From NCBI RefSeq assembly GCF_024362695.1, contig NC_065415.1, positions 11,449,438 to 11,513,437 of the forward strand: a stretch of 64,000 nucleotides of DNA, written 5' to 3'. The notes beneath the pieces are model-generated. The model was not told where the DNA came from. It saw only the letters and a program-made list of their open reading frames with translations, and made no database searches. Position 1 is the first letter of the stretch; each line of letters starts with the position of its first letter. A program made the position numbers and the translations under genes. Origin of the DNA: Pectinophora gossypiella (taxonomy: Eukaryota; Arthropoda; Insecta; Lepidoptera; Gelechiidae). Shown here in pieces: positions 1 through 10,886 of the stretch.

Positions 1-656
1 GCTCACTATTTCAAAAAGATGTTGTTGTTTAAATTCGCCTTACTTATATAAAGCAGGCAAAGATCTGAGGACGCAATCAAATCACGATCAAAATAGGCCT
101 AAGCCTTGTCTTCAGTCTCAAGACAAAAGAAGTTTTATTATTGACAGTATTTCTATTGACATTATGTTATTGTTTAAGGAAAAACAATTAGGGTACTTAA
201 TATAGGTAGATATCACATTCATAATCCAAAAGAAAGAAAAAAAAAGAAATTGCACATTAAAAACCTCTAAAGAATAATATATAAATTTCCCGTTATTAAT
301 AGCTGTAAAAACCAATTAAATAAATAAAATTAACCAAATCACTTTTTAAACACTCCACATTAAATCTATAGTGTATTTTTTTAGCGATAAACAGAATAGA
401 TACGTCCGATTTTAAATTATAATAAGGTACATTCAACCCCTCGGTAGTCGTTCTTGTCAATTTGCATGTATTTAGATTGTTATCTTTAATTATTGTCTTT
501 TTCCTAGAATTAGTAGTATTCTTGTAGTAGAATGAAAGAAGTATATTGTTTAACATACGTAATGTATTTTTTTTTTAATTATGTGACTTTTGCCAATTGG
601 TCTCCGTTCCGCGTATGTGGGTTAATTTCAAAGTCGTAAAATTCTATCGGGTCAAG
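1..656. other. AT-rich non-coding stretch
   Basis: No repeat family, RNA gene or convincing coding frame is visible. The short open frames have the low-complexity composition expected of AT-rich DNA. Confidence 0.5.
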
Positions 657-709
657 TTAGATATTTATAATACCAGTCTTTGACGGAACGGTAATGCACC
701 TTAGGACTC

Positions 710-787
710 TGCAAATAGTTTCTTGATTATTTGTAGTTCTGCCCACCCCTTTGGGGAGTACGGGCGTGAGTTTATATATGTATGTTG
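710..787 (-). repeat. Repeat-E fragment
   Basis: In reverse orientation this holds the same string (ACTCACGCCCGTA, then GGGGTGGGCAGA) as the copy at 1379-1617. The two lie about 600 bp apart in opposite orientation, so the segment between them could fold back. Other pieces are at 36180, 42395 and 62093. Confidence 0.6.
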
Positions 788-871
788 ACGGAACGATATA
801 TATAAACTTAGCTAGACTGATTGAGTTGACAGCATAACAACGAGTTAGTGAACAGGCAATAGGCTCGCTTC

Positions 872-1242
872 TTAAGGTGGGTACTGAGTGAGTGAGACAT
901 AACACCAGTCAGTTCATAAACATCCTATATGTATACGTCCCACTGCTAGGCACAGGCCTCCCCTCAATCAACCGGAGGGGCTATGGAGCATAGTCCACCA
1001 CGCTGCTCCACTGCGGTTTGGTGTAGGTGTTTTTACGGCTTATAGCCGGGACCAGTCATCTTACTTTTTCTAATAATCAGGCGATTCAAGCCTGAAAAGT
1101 CCTTACAAAACAAAGGACAGTCTCACAAAGCGATTTCGACAATGTCCCTATCGGGAACCGAGTCCGGACCTCCAGATCGTGAGCCGAACGCTCTAACCAC
1201 TAGACCACGGAGGCTGTTAACACCAGTCAGTACCCACCTTAA
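872..1242. repeat. Inverted repeat interrupted by SINE-C
   Basis: Arms TTAAGGTGGGTACTG (from 873) and CAGTACCCACCTTAA (from 1228) are exact reverse complements. Without the SINE and one target-site copy they would form a hairpin with a loop of about 25-30 nt. The SINE landed at the base of the right arm. Confidence 0.65.
914..1217 (-). mobile_element. SINE-C, TSD-bounded copy
   Basis: A tRNA-like head on the minus strand (A box near 1200, B-box-like string near 1160) is followed by the central domain and by the tail AGGCCTGTGCCTAGCAGTGG. The copy is flanked by a perfect 14-bp target-site duplication, TAACACCAGTCAGT, at 900-913 and 1218-1231. This shows insertion by target-primed reverse transcription. 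The central domain is partly deleted compared with the copy at 10887-11214. Confidence 0.85.
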
Positions 1243-1378
1243 ATTCATGGGACTTAAACATAGTTGGCGAGAAGTGGGTGTATACTATACAACTCTGCCT
1301 ACCACATCGGGGATGCAAGCGTGATTCTATGTTATATTAATATGCAGCCTAGTGCTAAAATATATCTAGCTTAATATA

Positions 1379-1617
1379 GAATACATACATACATAAACTC
1401 ACGCCCGTAATCCCTAATGGGGTGGGCAGAGCCACAAGTAATCAAAGACAACTTGCAGCCACTGTTGATACGAAGTCCAAAGATGGATATGATGAACCTT
1501 ATGGTGATAAGGGATCAGCCTATCGCCCATATCATTAGTCCATCATGTTAGAGGACACAATCCCTCTGTCGGTTTTTACGACATGCCCGGGAAGAGAAGC
1601 AGCTGAACGTGTTCTAT
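1379..1617 (+). repeat. Repeat-E, longest copy
   Basis: Begins with CATACATACATAAACTCACG and continues through GGGGTGGGCAGAGCC and AACTTGCAGCC to GCAGCTGAACGTGTTCT. Partial copies recur at 710, 36180, 42395 and 62093, and the last motif recurs in reverse near 16650. It looks like a dispersed non-coding lepidopteran repeat. Its class (SINE-like or Helitron-derived) cannot be settled by eye. Confidence 0.6.
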
Positions 1618-2130
1618 GTTTTTTATTTGCTCGCAGAACAGCATAGAAGAACACTCAATAGAAATACAATAATATATAATATAGAATACTCAATAGAAAT
1701 TGAAGCTTTTTCACATTAAGGTCATGTTATCGGTTTACACACTTAACTAATTCATGGACACCATAATGGGCAGGTAAACCCAGTCCTGGCGCCACCGCTC
1801 GCGTGACGTCCCGGTTCAGAACCCCATACATACATCCCTAAAGTCCTGTTTACTACCAATCTCATATTCATTCTATCCTTACCTCACTTTTAGAATATCG
1901 CCTTTAGTCTGTTGCACTTAAAGTTGAATAAAAGTTGTTAAATGGTCTTTTAGTTGTATTTTTACCTTGGTAAATTGATCATGTTGTCGTTATCAATGTA
2001 ATGAGTCATTGTAGAAATGGCAATAGGCTTATTATGATGACTCACGGTGATGTTTAGGTTGTGAGCCAGGTAACCCTGTCTACGAGGCTTGTAAACACGT
2101 AGTTTATTGTTCAACCGTAAACGTTGATCA
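1618..2130. other. No gene seen
   Basis: AT-rich, single-copy in appearance. A 13-base string (ACTCAATAGAAAT) occurs twice near 1655-1700. Nothing else is recognised. Confidence 0.4.
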
Positions 2131-2140
2131 GGGGGGTTAA

Positions 2141-2320
2141 AGGCCTTTGGCGGCTCAATAATAACCCTGACACCAGGGTTGATGGGGTTGGTAATTCAAC
2201 TCACAACCCACACGATAGAAGAGAAGAAGAAAGGGCCTATTGTACTCATTCTATTTCTCTTTTGTTTTGTATTTTGTTTTTTCCTGTTTGTGCAATAAAG
2301 TATTTGTTATGTTATGTTAA
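2141..2320 (+). mobile_element. Chimeric retro-insertion: SINE-A 3' half joined to a LINE 3' end
   Basis: The first ~95 bases are the 3' half of SINE-A (GGCGGCTCAATAATAACCC to GATAGAAGAGAAGAAG). It runs directly into a LINE 3'UTR with GTGCAATAAAGTATTTG and a TTATG-repeat tail. The same LINE tail occurs in reverse at 52593-52705. The segment lies between two copies of GGGGGGTTAA (2131-2140 and 2321-2330), the left end of the M4 MITE, which reads as a 10-bp TSD. A read-through or template-switch transcript fits. Confidence 0.65.
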
Positions 2321-2516
2321 GGGGGGTTAAAAAGGCCACATCTAAGCAATTCATCTAAAAAGAACCGGAACTTTTCGTATGTGTATTTTATTTTTTGTGT
2401 TTGTGTACGTACTGCTTGATGCATCATAATAATTAATAAAACAGCTATATTGCAATGGGACATTTGTGCAAATATATAGCTCTTTTAGATGAAGTGTATT
2501 GATGTGGCCTTTTTAA
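2321..2516. mobile_element. MITE M4 copy
   Basis: The left end GGGGGGTTAAAAAGGCCACA and the inverted right end GATGTGGCCTTTTTAAC form terminal repeats that continue into AAGCAATTCATCTAA-type sequence. Related copies are at 39837-40416 and 48550-48715. There is no coding capacity. Confidence 0.7.
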
Positions 2517-2919
2517 CGTTTCTATTTTATTGACTTAGGATTCCATGTACTTATCTATAAAGTTAACGTGGTATTTGTCTATTTTTATAGGATTTATGTC
2601 ATTTACTTTGACAGAAGGACTTTCCAGGGTGTGACTTCAATAAAATATAGCTGGCGTTGTACAGAATTGTCTTCGTTTGACCTTCTAATTTCATGGATAA
2701 CAGACATGTGCATCTTTTATCTTTATTTTTGAGTATAAATGATGGCCCTTGTTATTACACCCAAGCACAACACACCTTTCACCCATTAATATTCTGATCA
2801 AAATAAAGAGTAGCAATATGAGTAGCAACATAATTATATACCATATCTGATCCAAATATAAAGCAACAATTATTGAATAATTATGTACCCGAGCACTGAA
2901 AAAACAGGTAATTATCACG
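2517..2919. other. No gene seen
   Basis: AT-rich sequence ahead of the LINE-P insertion. No conserved frame or repeat is recognised. Confidence 0.4.
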
Positions 2920-2932
2920 TGAAATCTATACC

Positions 2933-3385
2933 TTTTATTATTTTTATTTTTGACGTGACTTATTGTAGATTTGCCGCAGATGGCATTAACTACTTGGCCG
3001 GACAAATGGGGAGCGCTGAAGGCTCTCACCCGGTACAACGTTTAAGACAACAGGCCTGAGGGTGCCCAGTTGGGCGCGAACCTCGGCTCAGGGCGTCGTC
3101 TAAGAGGAAAAATATTTGAAAGAATTAATCGACCCTAGTGGGTCGATAGCGATAAGCGCTGAATGAGGGAAATCGTCGACCACGCCGGCGGGGTCGGTAT
3201 CGGGGACCTGAAGTGTTTGGTGTCGCGAGCTGATTGGCTGCCTCTATGGCTAGAGTAATCGGGTCGTCGGGATCGTATATTACGTCCTTCGGACGCCGAT
3301 ACTTTTCAGTACCGTCCCTAAGCGGAATGTACTCGGAAGCCGCAACTACCAGGGGATTTGGGTGGTGCGGAGCAGAATCGAAAAA
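2933..3385 (-). mobile_element. LINE-P, 5'-truncated, exact 13-bp TSD
   Basis: A non-LTR retrotransposon fragment on the minus strand. Its A-rich tail is at the left and its 5' truncation at the right. Both sides carry TGAAATCTATACC (2920-2932 and 3386-3398), a perfect 13-bp TSD. The minus strand encodes a C-terminal peptide ending RPRRRGRRFPSFSAYRYRPT followed by RVD and a stop near 3132, then a 3'UTR of about 200 bases. The clade is not identified. Other copies are at 9483-9716 and 43567-43831. Confidence 0.8.
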
Positions 3386-3398
3386 TGAAATCTATACC

Positions 3399-5600
3399 AT
3401 GCGATGTACATTGTTTTTGGGGAACATAGCCTAAAAAGTCCCTCATTGCTGTTGTTATTTTTTTTGCTTTCTCGCATAAGGCGATGATTTTCTTTTTAAA
3501 AGCCCAAAATATGTAGGTACTTACTTAGTTTATAGCTGACAAAAAGGCCGTTAAAAATCATAAAAGACCAAAACGTAGCGGGGAGTGCGTGTATTACTTT
3601 TGAAACCTGAAATCAATGGGGTATTGTTATTATACTATTACACCTCTGCCGCCCCAAGGGGATATAGGTGTGATGCTATATTAAAAGACATTATTTTGAC
3701 TGCCATATGGTCATCGTTCGACTGCAGTCTCATCAACTGAGTTGACTTTACAAATTGAAAGACAGAAGAAGATAGTTTCTCTGTAATAGGTGAGCACGAG
3801 TAGTAAAAAAATAAAAAAAAAATAATAAAATGCATTTATTTCGGGTAGGTACTAGGTACCCTTATTGTAAGAGACTTGTTGTTAACTCTGTTGGTGACCT
3901 TTTAAAAATAAATAATATAAAATGTCAATTACATATTAATATCAATTCAAAATTAAAAGTTACAATCAAAAATTTTAAAATAATAATGAAATAAAAGTTA
4001 AAATTATTAAAATGAAAACTAAATGTACTTAAAATTAAAATCATAATTATTAAAATGAAACTTATTTAAACCAAAAATGCTTTTTAGCTATTCAATTATC
4101 TAACTTTTAAACGAATATACCTACACATCACACGGTAAGAATATTCCATCCTAGATTCTTACTTCGATATCTAAATCCTGTATTTAGCACCTTTCTATTT
4201 GCCCACCACATGATTCACTATCACAGTTGTAGTAGAACAACTTTCGACATATCATTCCATTTTCTAGCATTAAAGCTTTAAGCGTATTGTTGATTTAACA
4301 ATGCAACTGTTGACTTAAGGCTACATTTGTTAATGTGTGGGCGTAGGGTATTGAACCTTGGCTGTTTAGTGCTTTATTAAAGTGCCATACATGTGATAAA
4401 GCATGTTCATATTCATTGATAGGTTATGTAGCACAAGTTATGAACTGACACCTTTTGACACCTGATAGGTATCGGGTTTTGAGCTATAAGTTGTCTGGAT
4501 GAGGTCGCGATATAGCCATACATCGCCGCTTTGTTATATAGTTTTATTTCTTTATACGCTTACGACGATATGCCAATTGGGGTCGTCAGCGGTACCAACA
4601 ATAGACTATTTTACAACTTAGTCAAATGAGATACTTTTTACGAATTTCTATAGGAATACGTGGCAAATACTGTCCGAGTGACGTCATCAATAATTAGTCA
4701 TTAAAATTCGAAAATAAGTCAATAAGATAAATGAGGTAGACGGCTTTCTTTTTCTAGAGGTTAATAAACTATCTTTGACTCAGAGAAATATCTACTCTAT
4801 TGGTGAATTATCAAATTAGCGACCAATAAACATTCTAAGAGCATACCTCAGTATGTTACTTCTACCAGAACACTTATTAAATTTGCGAAACCTATAAAGG
4901 AAATATGAAATTAAACGTTGCAGAATGCCACTTATCTCGCAACTCCTGCTAGATATCTGCGCCGGCGCGTCCGGTGTACTAACCTACAAACAAATTGTCA
5001 ATTTAAGTCACGATCTGTTCCAACAAACTTAACACTAAGCTGAGCTTAACTTAATTTATAACCAATTGTAAAATGCGGGCATTTCTCTTGACTTTAAAGC
5101 TCAAAGTTGTCTACAAATATTTTAGGTGCAACATACTGGACAGTTTTACTTGCCCTATTTCATGTCACTGGACCATGACCAAACGTCGGCGAGAGGCATT
5201 TGGGTTCTGTTCCGTAGAAACAAGGTTTACTTTTGTGATTGTTGTCTTTGTGTACAGTACCGAGTTGTAATGTTCGAGACCACATTGGGTCTGTTAATTA
5301 ATTAGGATTACAGTTAAGGCGCGCTCACCCTGCTCGCTCGAGATAAAACTTTATGGGGTGTGACGCGTCTAGCCGCGTCTTAAATCATTCTCCTTAAATT
5401 TTCCTAAATCCTTTACTCGACCCACTTTTGTCTGATCCTCCAAGATGAAAGATACCTCGGTGCTATTATGTAGCGAATGTTCCGTTGAAAAGTTGATTAA
5501 GAGAGAATTCCTAATGGCTTCCTCGTAATGAGGATTTTATGGTCGTAACTAAAGGCGTAAAAAATGTTAATGGAATTGATTGGTACTTAGCTGAAACTTT
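3399..5600. other. 2.2 kb without recognised features
   Basis: Very AT-rich in places: 3900-4080 is nearly all A and T, with repeated AAAATTA. No repeat family shared with the rest of the window, and no convincing exon. It may be intronic or intergenic. Confidence 0.4.
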
Positions 5601-5611
5601 GCGGGTGAAAC

Positions 5612-5758
5612 ATGTTTTCTATTTCTCCTGAACAAAAAGAAAGTGATGACTTTAATGATGCCAGCACATTTGAAGCAGAACGTCAATCTTTAATAGAAGA
5701 TGACGACTGTGTATCAAGCGCGAACATTTTACGACGCGCGCCGTCGTTGAAAATTTAG
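5612..5758 (+). CDS. Short acidic open frame, uncertain
   Basis: An ATG-to-TAG frame of 48 codons, beginning MFSISPEQKESDDFNDA and ending in a basic RRAPSLKI. It is rich in Asp, Glu and Ser and less AT-biased than its surroundings, which is the only reason to list it. No family is recognised and no splice structure or promoter is clear. It could be a chance frame or part of an exon. Confidence 0.12.
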   Translation: MFSISPEQKESDDFNDASTFEAERQSLIEDDDCVSSANILRRAPSLKI

Positions 5759-7220
5759 CATTCATACGTAAAAGAGCAGTATTTGTGAGTTACAAATCGA
5801 ACGACAAAATGAACGGGGGAAAGAGGTCGGAGCACAAAATGTCGAATTTTAGGTTGGAAATGACGTAGAGCCCACAAATGAGTCGGTGTCGTAAAATTTA
5901 ACGTGCCACCCACAGCCAGATAGTGTCGATGCCAGAAGAAACTGCCTATAAAAGGAATTGATGAGCCTATCGCCATTCCTCTCATAATGTCGTCCTGATG
6001 TCGATTTGTGTATCACAGCGACGTATATTGTTGTATATTGAGGGGGACGGTTCCCTTTTCGACGTAATGTTCGCTATTATTCTTATGAATGCTACGTGAC
6101 AAAAACAACGCATATAATTAGAATTTTCCCTTTGTGAATGCGCCTATAAGGAAAATGGACGGATGTCGTCTCTGTGTGATGAGTATGAAATAAAATGTCT
6201 CCAAAAATATACCATAATCTCCAGGACGGTTAAAAGAATTGTTTCATTATTTTTCTAAAATGAAATTCAAGAATGTTGGTAAAGCTTTTCAAGGTTCATG
6301 TAAGATTAGTCGGTAAGTATATTAAGGGTCAAAGTGACCTCGATTCATTAAATATACAGACAGACGGAGTCCACTTGCACTTAGGCTGTTTACACTGCAG
6401 TTTTTATGATTACGCTTGTTTTTGAATTATGAAAGTATCTCATGAACTCGTATTTTAAAAGAATTCGGGTTGTATGTATACAGTTTTCGAAAAAAGTAAA
6501 TAATGCTGATAAAAATTAGATAGACAATTTTTTTTATTCAGTTTCAAGACAAATAAAAAGCAGTTTTAGCCAATTTGCTAACGATTACAAAAAGCGACAA
6601 CGTAATCGCATAAAATGTATGGAATTTAATAAGGTGACGTGTTAATCTCATAATATAGGCTAGGCCCCTCCTGTTCAGCTCTAACATCGTATCAACAACT
6701 TATTTAAAATTATTAAGTATAAGTAAGTTGTATCAATTTATTACGCTTTATTTCTCTATAGGTACACTTAATTGCGAATGGAATAAAATATGTGATGCTA
6801 GTGGCAGAAAGGTGGCATTCACTACTTGGCCGACTTAATCAGGTACGATAAGGTGCAAAAAGATAAGTTTCTTGCAAAGTAATAAATTAACTAGTTGCAC
6901 TTAAGACCTCCTGGTTACATGTCGTTTCTGTAATAGAACTAAAACACCTACAAAAACATATTTTTTATAATTATGACAACTAATGGTTCATAATTTCACC
7001 AATGTTTACAAATAATTCGCTGGGCTCGTGACTGAACTTTTGCTCTTTGATTGTACTTATCTCCTCATTGAACGGAATACGTCTTTGTCTTCTACAAGCT
7101 ATGATGATGAGTAGGAAAACATATCCGTTGAGGAACTTTGTATGCTATCAAGTTCCTGTGTTCCCCTAGTTTGGCGTCTGGAACACTAAAGTTATGAGCT
7201 TCATGCTTCGTTAACCACTC
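5759..7220. other. No gene seen
   Basis: Single-copy-looking non-coding DNA. Near 6810-6845 there is a short remnant (GTGGCATTCACTACTTGGCC) of the minus-strand LINE-P 3' end. Nothing else is identified. Confidence 0.4.
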
Positions 7221-7225
7221 TACAG

Positions 7226-8460
7226 TCGTTGGTAATTATAGCTACCGATTCCAAATTCACCTCAGGAGTCGATGGTAGCTATACTTACCAATAGTCGGGG
7301 TTCCGTTAGGGTGACCAATTTTATGGATTAACTAGTTTTAAAAGCTAGTATAGATTATAAAATTATACTAGTATTGTGTACTATAAAAATCCTTACTAGG
7401 TGGTATTTGCATCTCTTCCCTATGAGTTGGTAACATTAAAAAAACAACTGTTAAAGTCTGACGAGTGTTGGTCGAGTCTACTGTCAACTACTGTGTTTGC
7501 GAGTGAGTGTTTTAGACAAGAAATATGCCGTAAGTATATAAAATATATTATTTTTATTGATTAGCATACATCTTGAATATATCCTCTACCGTTTTCTACA
7601 AAAACCTGAACATTTAAGTCATGATTTTGTTCCAAAAACGTTAAGAGAAAAATATCGTATCAAAAAACGGCTCCTGACACTACAATGGAGGCAAATTACA
7701 GAATATTACACGACGCATTATATTTTATAATGTTTTAAATATATCACGTTACTTATTAGTTACTCGTGGAAACACATTATTTACCGAAATAAACAATTAT
7801 TTCAGCAGATGCCCAGGATATTGATTACAGGGTACACCAAATTTGGTCAACTTTCATCATGGTAACTAAACCTACCATCGACTTATCTGGGTTTAAGGGT
7901 TCGTACAAACGGAGCGCTAGCGTTATTTTAACTTCAGTTTTAAACAATGACTTTTTTTTTTCAGAGATGCTATAGTTCAGCTATAGAGAGGAGACAGAGA
8001 GTAATTACAAAAAAAAAAAAAACGAATTACCAAACTGTCAGTAGATGTCCGACAGGAGCTTACGGACAGAAAGCGGCAGGCGCAATTAGATTTTGCAATA
8101 AGGCCGCCTTTTGTCTCTAGTGTCTCGATTTATTTATGTTTGGTACGTCATTTTGTGCAATCAAGTATATTGTATTGTAAGACTGTCATTTTAAATTCTA
8201 ATAAAAAAATATATTTTTAAGGTCCGAATGATAAGTGCTTGGTAAAAAATGTAAATAAAACAAGCATTCAATTATAAATTGGTTTTAGTTCATATTAATA
8301 AACCTTAATTTTTCTACTGGTTTTCTTTAATTCCTGAAATCACATACACAAAATGTTAATCTTACCCCGTTATTGGTAACTATAGTTACCATCGACTTAA
8401 AAAGGCAGGAACGCTCAGTGCGAACAGAAACTTAGCGAGGGCGGCCATCTTGGTAAGAAT
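7226..8460. repeat. Three copies of a GGTAACTATAGTTACC-type motif
   Basis: Related strings occur at about 7226-7285 (GGTAATTATAGCTACC, then GTCGATGGTAGCTATAC in the other sense), 7858-7930 (GGTAACTAAACCTACCATCG) and 8372-8460 (GGTAACTATAGTTACCATCG). The last contains a perfect 16-bp palindrome. The second and third share CATCGACTTA and then a similar GC-richer stretch (GGAGCGC, GGAACGC), as MITE ends would. The rest of this interval is AT-rich with no gene. Confidence 0.4.
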
Positions 8461-9078
8461 ACGGTGTTACAAATAAGTCGTCACCAGGTGTTATATTTAT
8501 ATTTCTTGTGTTTAAACTAAGTAACATTAAAATATAATTTGAATACTAGTAAAAAGTGTAAGAAATGCGCTTTCAAATAAAAATTATTACAATCCCTAGA
8601 ACATGATACTTTACATGCTATTAACAGGCATGGCTGGGATAACTGAAAAAATGAGCGGATTCTGTCAATTCTAATTGGATTTGAGATAGATTTTATAATG
8701 TAATCTTTTTTTATTTTTATCTAATTAGAATCATTGCACGTCTGGCTTGCTGTTTCTGAATTTTCTTTATTATAGCCACAGTAGTTTTTGAGTTACAAGC
8801 CTATTTATAACACGCCACGATATCGCCCACCGAACGCCGCGCAAGTTCGAAATGCCTGGACTGTTGAGGCTAGATTTGCTAGTGCGCCTGGACTGTCAAG
8901 TGGTTAATCAATAGTCCATATTGTTACTTCATTTGCTTTCTTCTTTAGGGTTTTGTACCATGCCCTACGAAGCTGGTCCAGTGCGGGTAGGGTACATTTC
9001 TTAAGTATACAGTGGCAGAAATTGATAGCTAGTATAAACTAGTCACTCTTCCATTGGAAACCAGACTGGGTCGTAGGT
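8461..9078. other. No gene seen
   Basis: AT-rich DNA with no recognised element. Confidence 0.35.
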
Positions 9079-9328
9079 TGTTCCAACTAGCCAAATCAGT
9101 TACTTTTTACTATACGTCAAAATGCGACATTACTATGTAATTTGTATGAAAAAGCAACCTGTGACGTTATAGAAAAACGGGACAAAATTACGCACCCATT
9201 ATTACATTTTTCTTTATTAAAATTCATAAATTACTTATTTTGAAAAATTAAAACGCTTTTTGTCACCTTTAGATAAATCTTTATTTAGTAATCAGAATTT
9301 CACAATTTATCTTAGACCTAGGAAACTA
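9079..9328. mobile_element. MITE M5 copy
   Basis: Begins TTCCAACTAGCCAAATCAGT and ends GACCTAGGAAACTAAT. Internal strings (GAAAAAGCAACC, GTGAC, CGTTTTTTGTCACCT-like) match the copy at 16009-16255 along its whole length. Terminal strings resembling TAGTTTCC are inverted at the two ends. About 250 bp, non-coding. Confidence 0.65.
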
Positions 9329-9482
9329 ATTTGAATTCGGAACTTGGTTACGAACTGTCTGTTACTATTTCAGCCGTTATTCGAGGCCAAGCCAATTCAA
9401 AGCAATTCATGCCTAAATATTTGTCTGAGTAGTATTACAATTTTGATTTCCGCTGAAAACCACTGAATGTATGTTTCAAAGC

Positions 9483-9716
9483 CCCACGATACCGACCCCA
9501 CCGGCATGGTCGACAATCACCAGGGTCGATTAATTCTTTCAAATATTTTTTCTCTCCGACGACGCCCTGAGCCGAGGTTCGCGCCCAACTGAGCACCCTC
9601 AGGCCTGTTGCCTTAAACGTTGTACCAGGTAAGAGCCTTCAGCGCTCCCCATTTGTCCGGCCAAGTAGTTAATGCCATCTGCGGCAAATCTACAAAAAGT
9701 CAAGTCAAAAAAATAA
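9483..9716 (+). mobile_element. LINE-P, 5'-truncated copy
   Basis: The same 3' region as 2933-3385 but on the plus strand, ending in AAGTCAAGTCAAAAAAATAA. The flanks ATGTTTCAAAGC (9471-9482) and ATGTTTCGAAGC (9717-9728) form a 12-bp TSD with one difference. Only the last part of the coding end and the 3'UTR remain. Confidence 0.75.
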
Positions 9717-9728
9717 ATGTTTCGAAGC

Positions 9729-10462
9729 TTTGATCTGCTCCACAGAACTTTGATCAATAATCGCATCATGTTTTTCTTTTGAACATTGCTTCGTATTATT
9801 TACCTGTAAGTATTAAAAAATGGAGACGTTCCTTAAATAACTAGAACATCGCATTTTCCGTTGACACCCCCGTTTTCTGTTTATGAAAGTGAAAAATGGT
9901 TTGTCGGTGTAATTTTTGTGACAGGCCGTGTATTTTCATTTTCTTCGCATGTTCTTTTTCTGAGCATTATTGTCATTTAAATACGCTCAATCTCGAATAC
10001 CTCGGGGTTTTTGCTCCCTTCACGTTGCCTATAGGTACAATATAACACACATATTGCTCGGTTTTTATTGCGAACAAACATAAGTATGACAGGCAATCAG
10101 GAACACAATAAAATTCACATATAGTACGCGTATTCTACTTATTTGATGGAAGATTCTTTGAACGTCTTTCATTGTTGAGTGAAGATATATTTGGTTTACT
10201 TGACATTATGTCTTTTGCCGTCTTATTATAAATATTTTTGTAATGGAAATATTAATAAATATAAAAATAATTAAAATAATAAGTAAAAAATAATAATAAA
10301 AGTAAAGTAATAGTATTAATGTTGTAGTTGGTAATAGTATTTTATTTTTTTATTATTTAATTTTATATTTATTATTATTGAATTTGAATAAAAACATAAC
10401 GTTGGTCTAACAGACAGCTCGGGTGAAGCGTGGCTGCCCTGCTCAGTTCAACTTGCGATGGA
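9729..10462. other. No gene seen
   Basis: Non-coding. 10230-10385 is almost pure A/T, with AATAATAAAA-type repeats. Confidence 0.4.
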
Positions 10463-10613
10463 TGTACGGTCACGAGCATTAATATTGTATACACTTTGGT
10501 ACCATGTCACATTAACTTTTTTGACAAATTGAACTGTAAATCTCACTAAATGTCCAATATGTTAGTGCGACAGAGTCCTAAAGTGGGTACATTATATTGC
10601 TCATGATTGTACA
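10463..10613 (+). mobile_element. MITE M2 copy
   Basis: A 151-bp element with terminal inverted repeats TGTACGGTCACGAGCATTAA and the complement of TATTGCTCATGATTGTACA. Its interior (ACCATGTCACATTAACTTTT, GTGCGACAGAGTCC) matches the copies at 16447, 20717, 25639, 33866 and 49639. It has no coding capacity and must have been moved in trans. Confidence 0.8.
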
Positions 10614-10739
10614 CAAGCCAGACATCCGACTAACACAATTGGGAATATGGCCGTGAGCTTATGTTATATATTATGTAACACTTACAAATATACCTACAAT
10701 ACCAGAATATTATGATTCTTCTCATTGTGTGTGGGTCGA

Positions 10740-10862
10740 TGAACTTACCAACCCTGGTGTCAGGGTTATTAATGAGCCGCCAAAGGGCTTGCTTCAATTC
10801 ATGTAACGACTACGTACCTACTTACGGGATCAATCTCATAACGTTGCTTCCAAAGCACGGAA
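10740..10862 (-). mobile_element. Decayed SINE-A fragment
   Basis: In reverse it shows ACCAACCCTGGTGTCAGGGTTATTA, AGCCGCCAAAGG and CATGTAACGACTACGTAC, as in better SINE-A copies, with an altered end near the central domain (CCAAAGCACGG). It lies just left of a SINE-C insertion. Confidence 0.6.
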
Positions 10863-10886
10863 TAGATAATAAATACTTAGAAATAA

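Noticed and set aside
5755..5985. 76-codon minus-strand frame beside the short acidic frame
   Set aside because: No recognised domain, no repeat copies and no splice context. Kept only as unique DNA.
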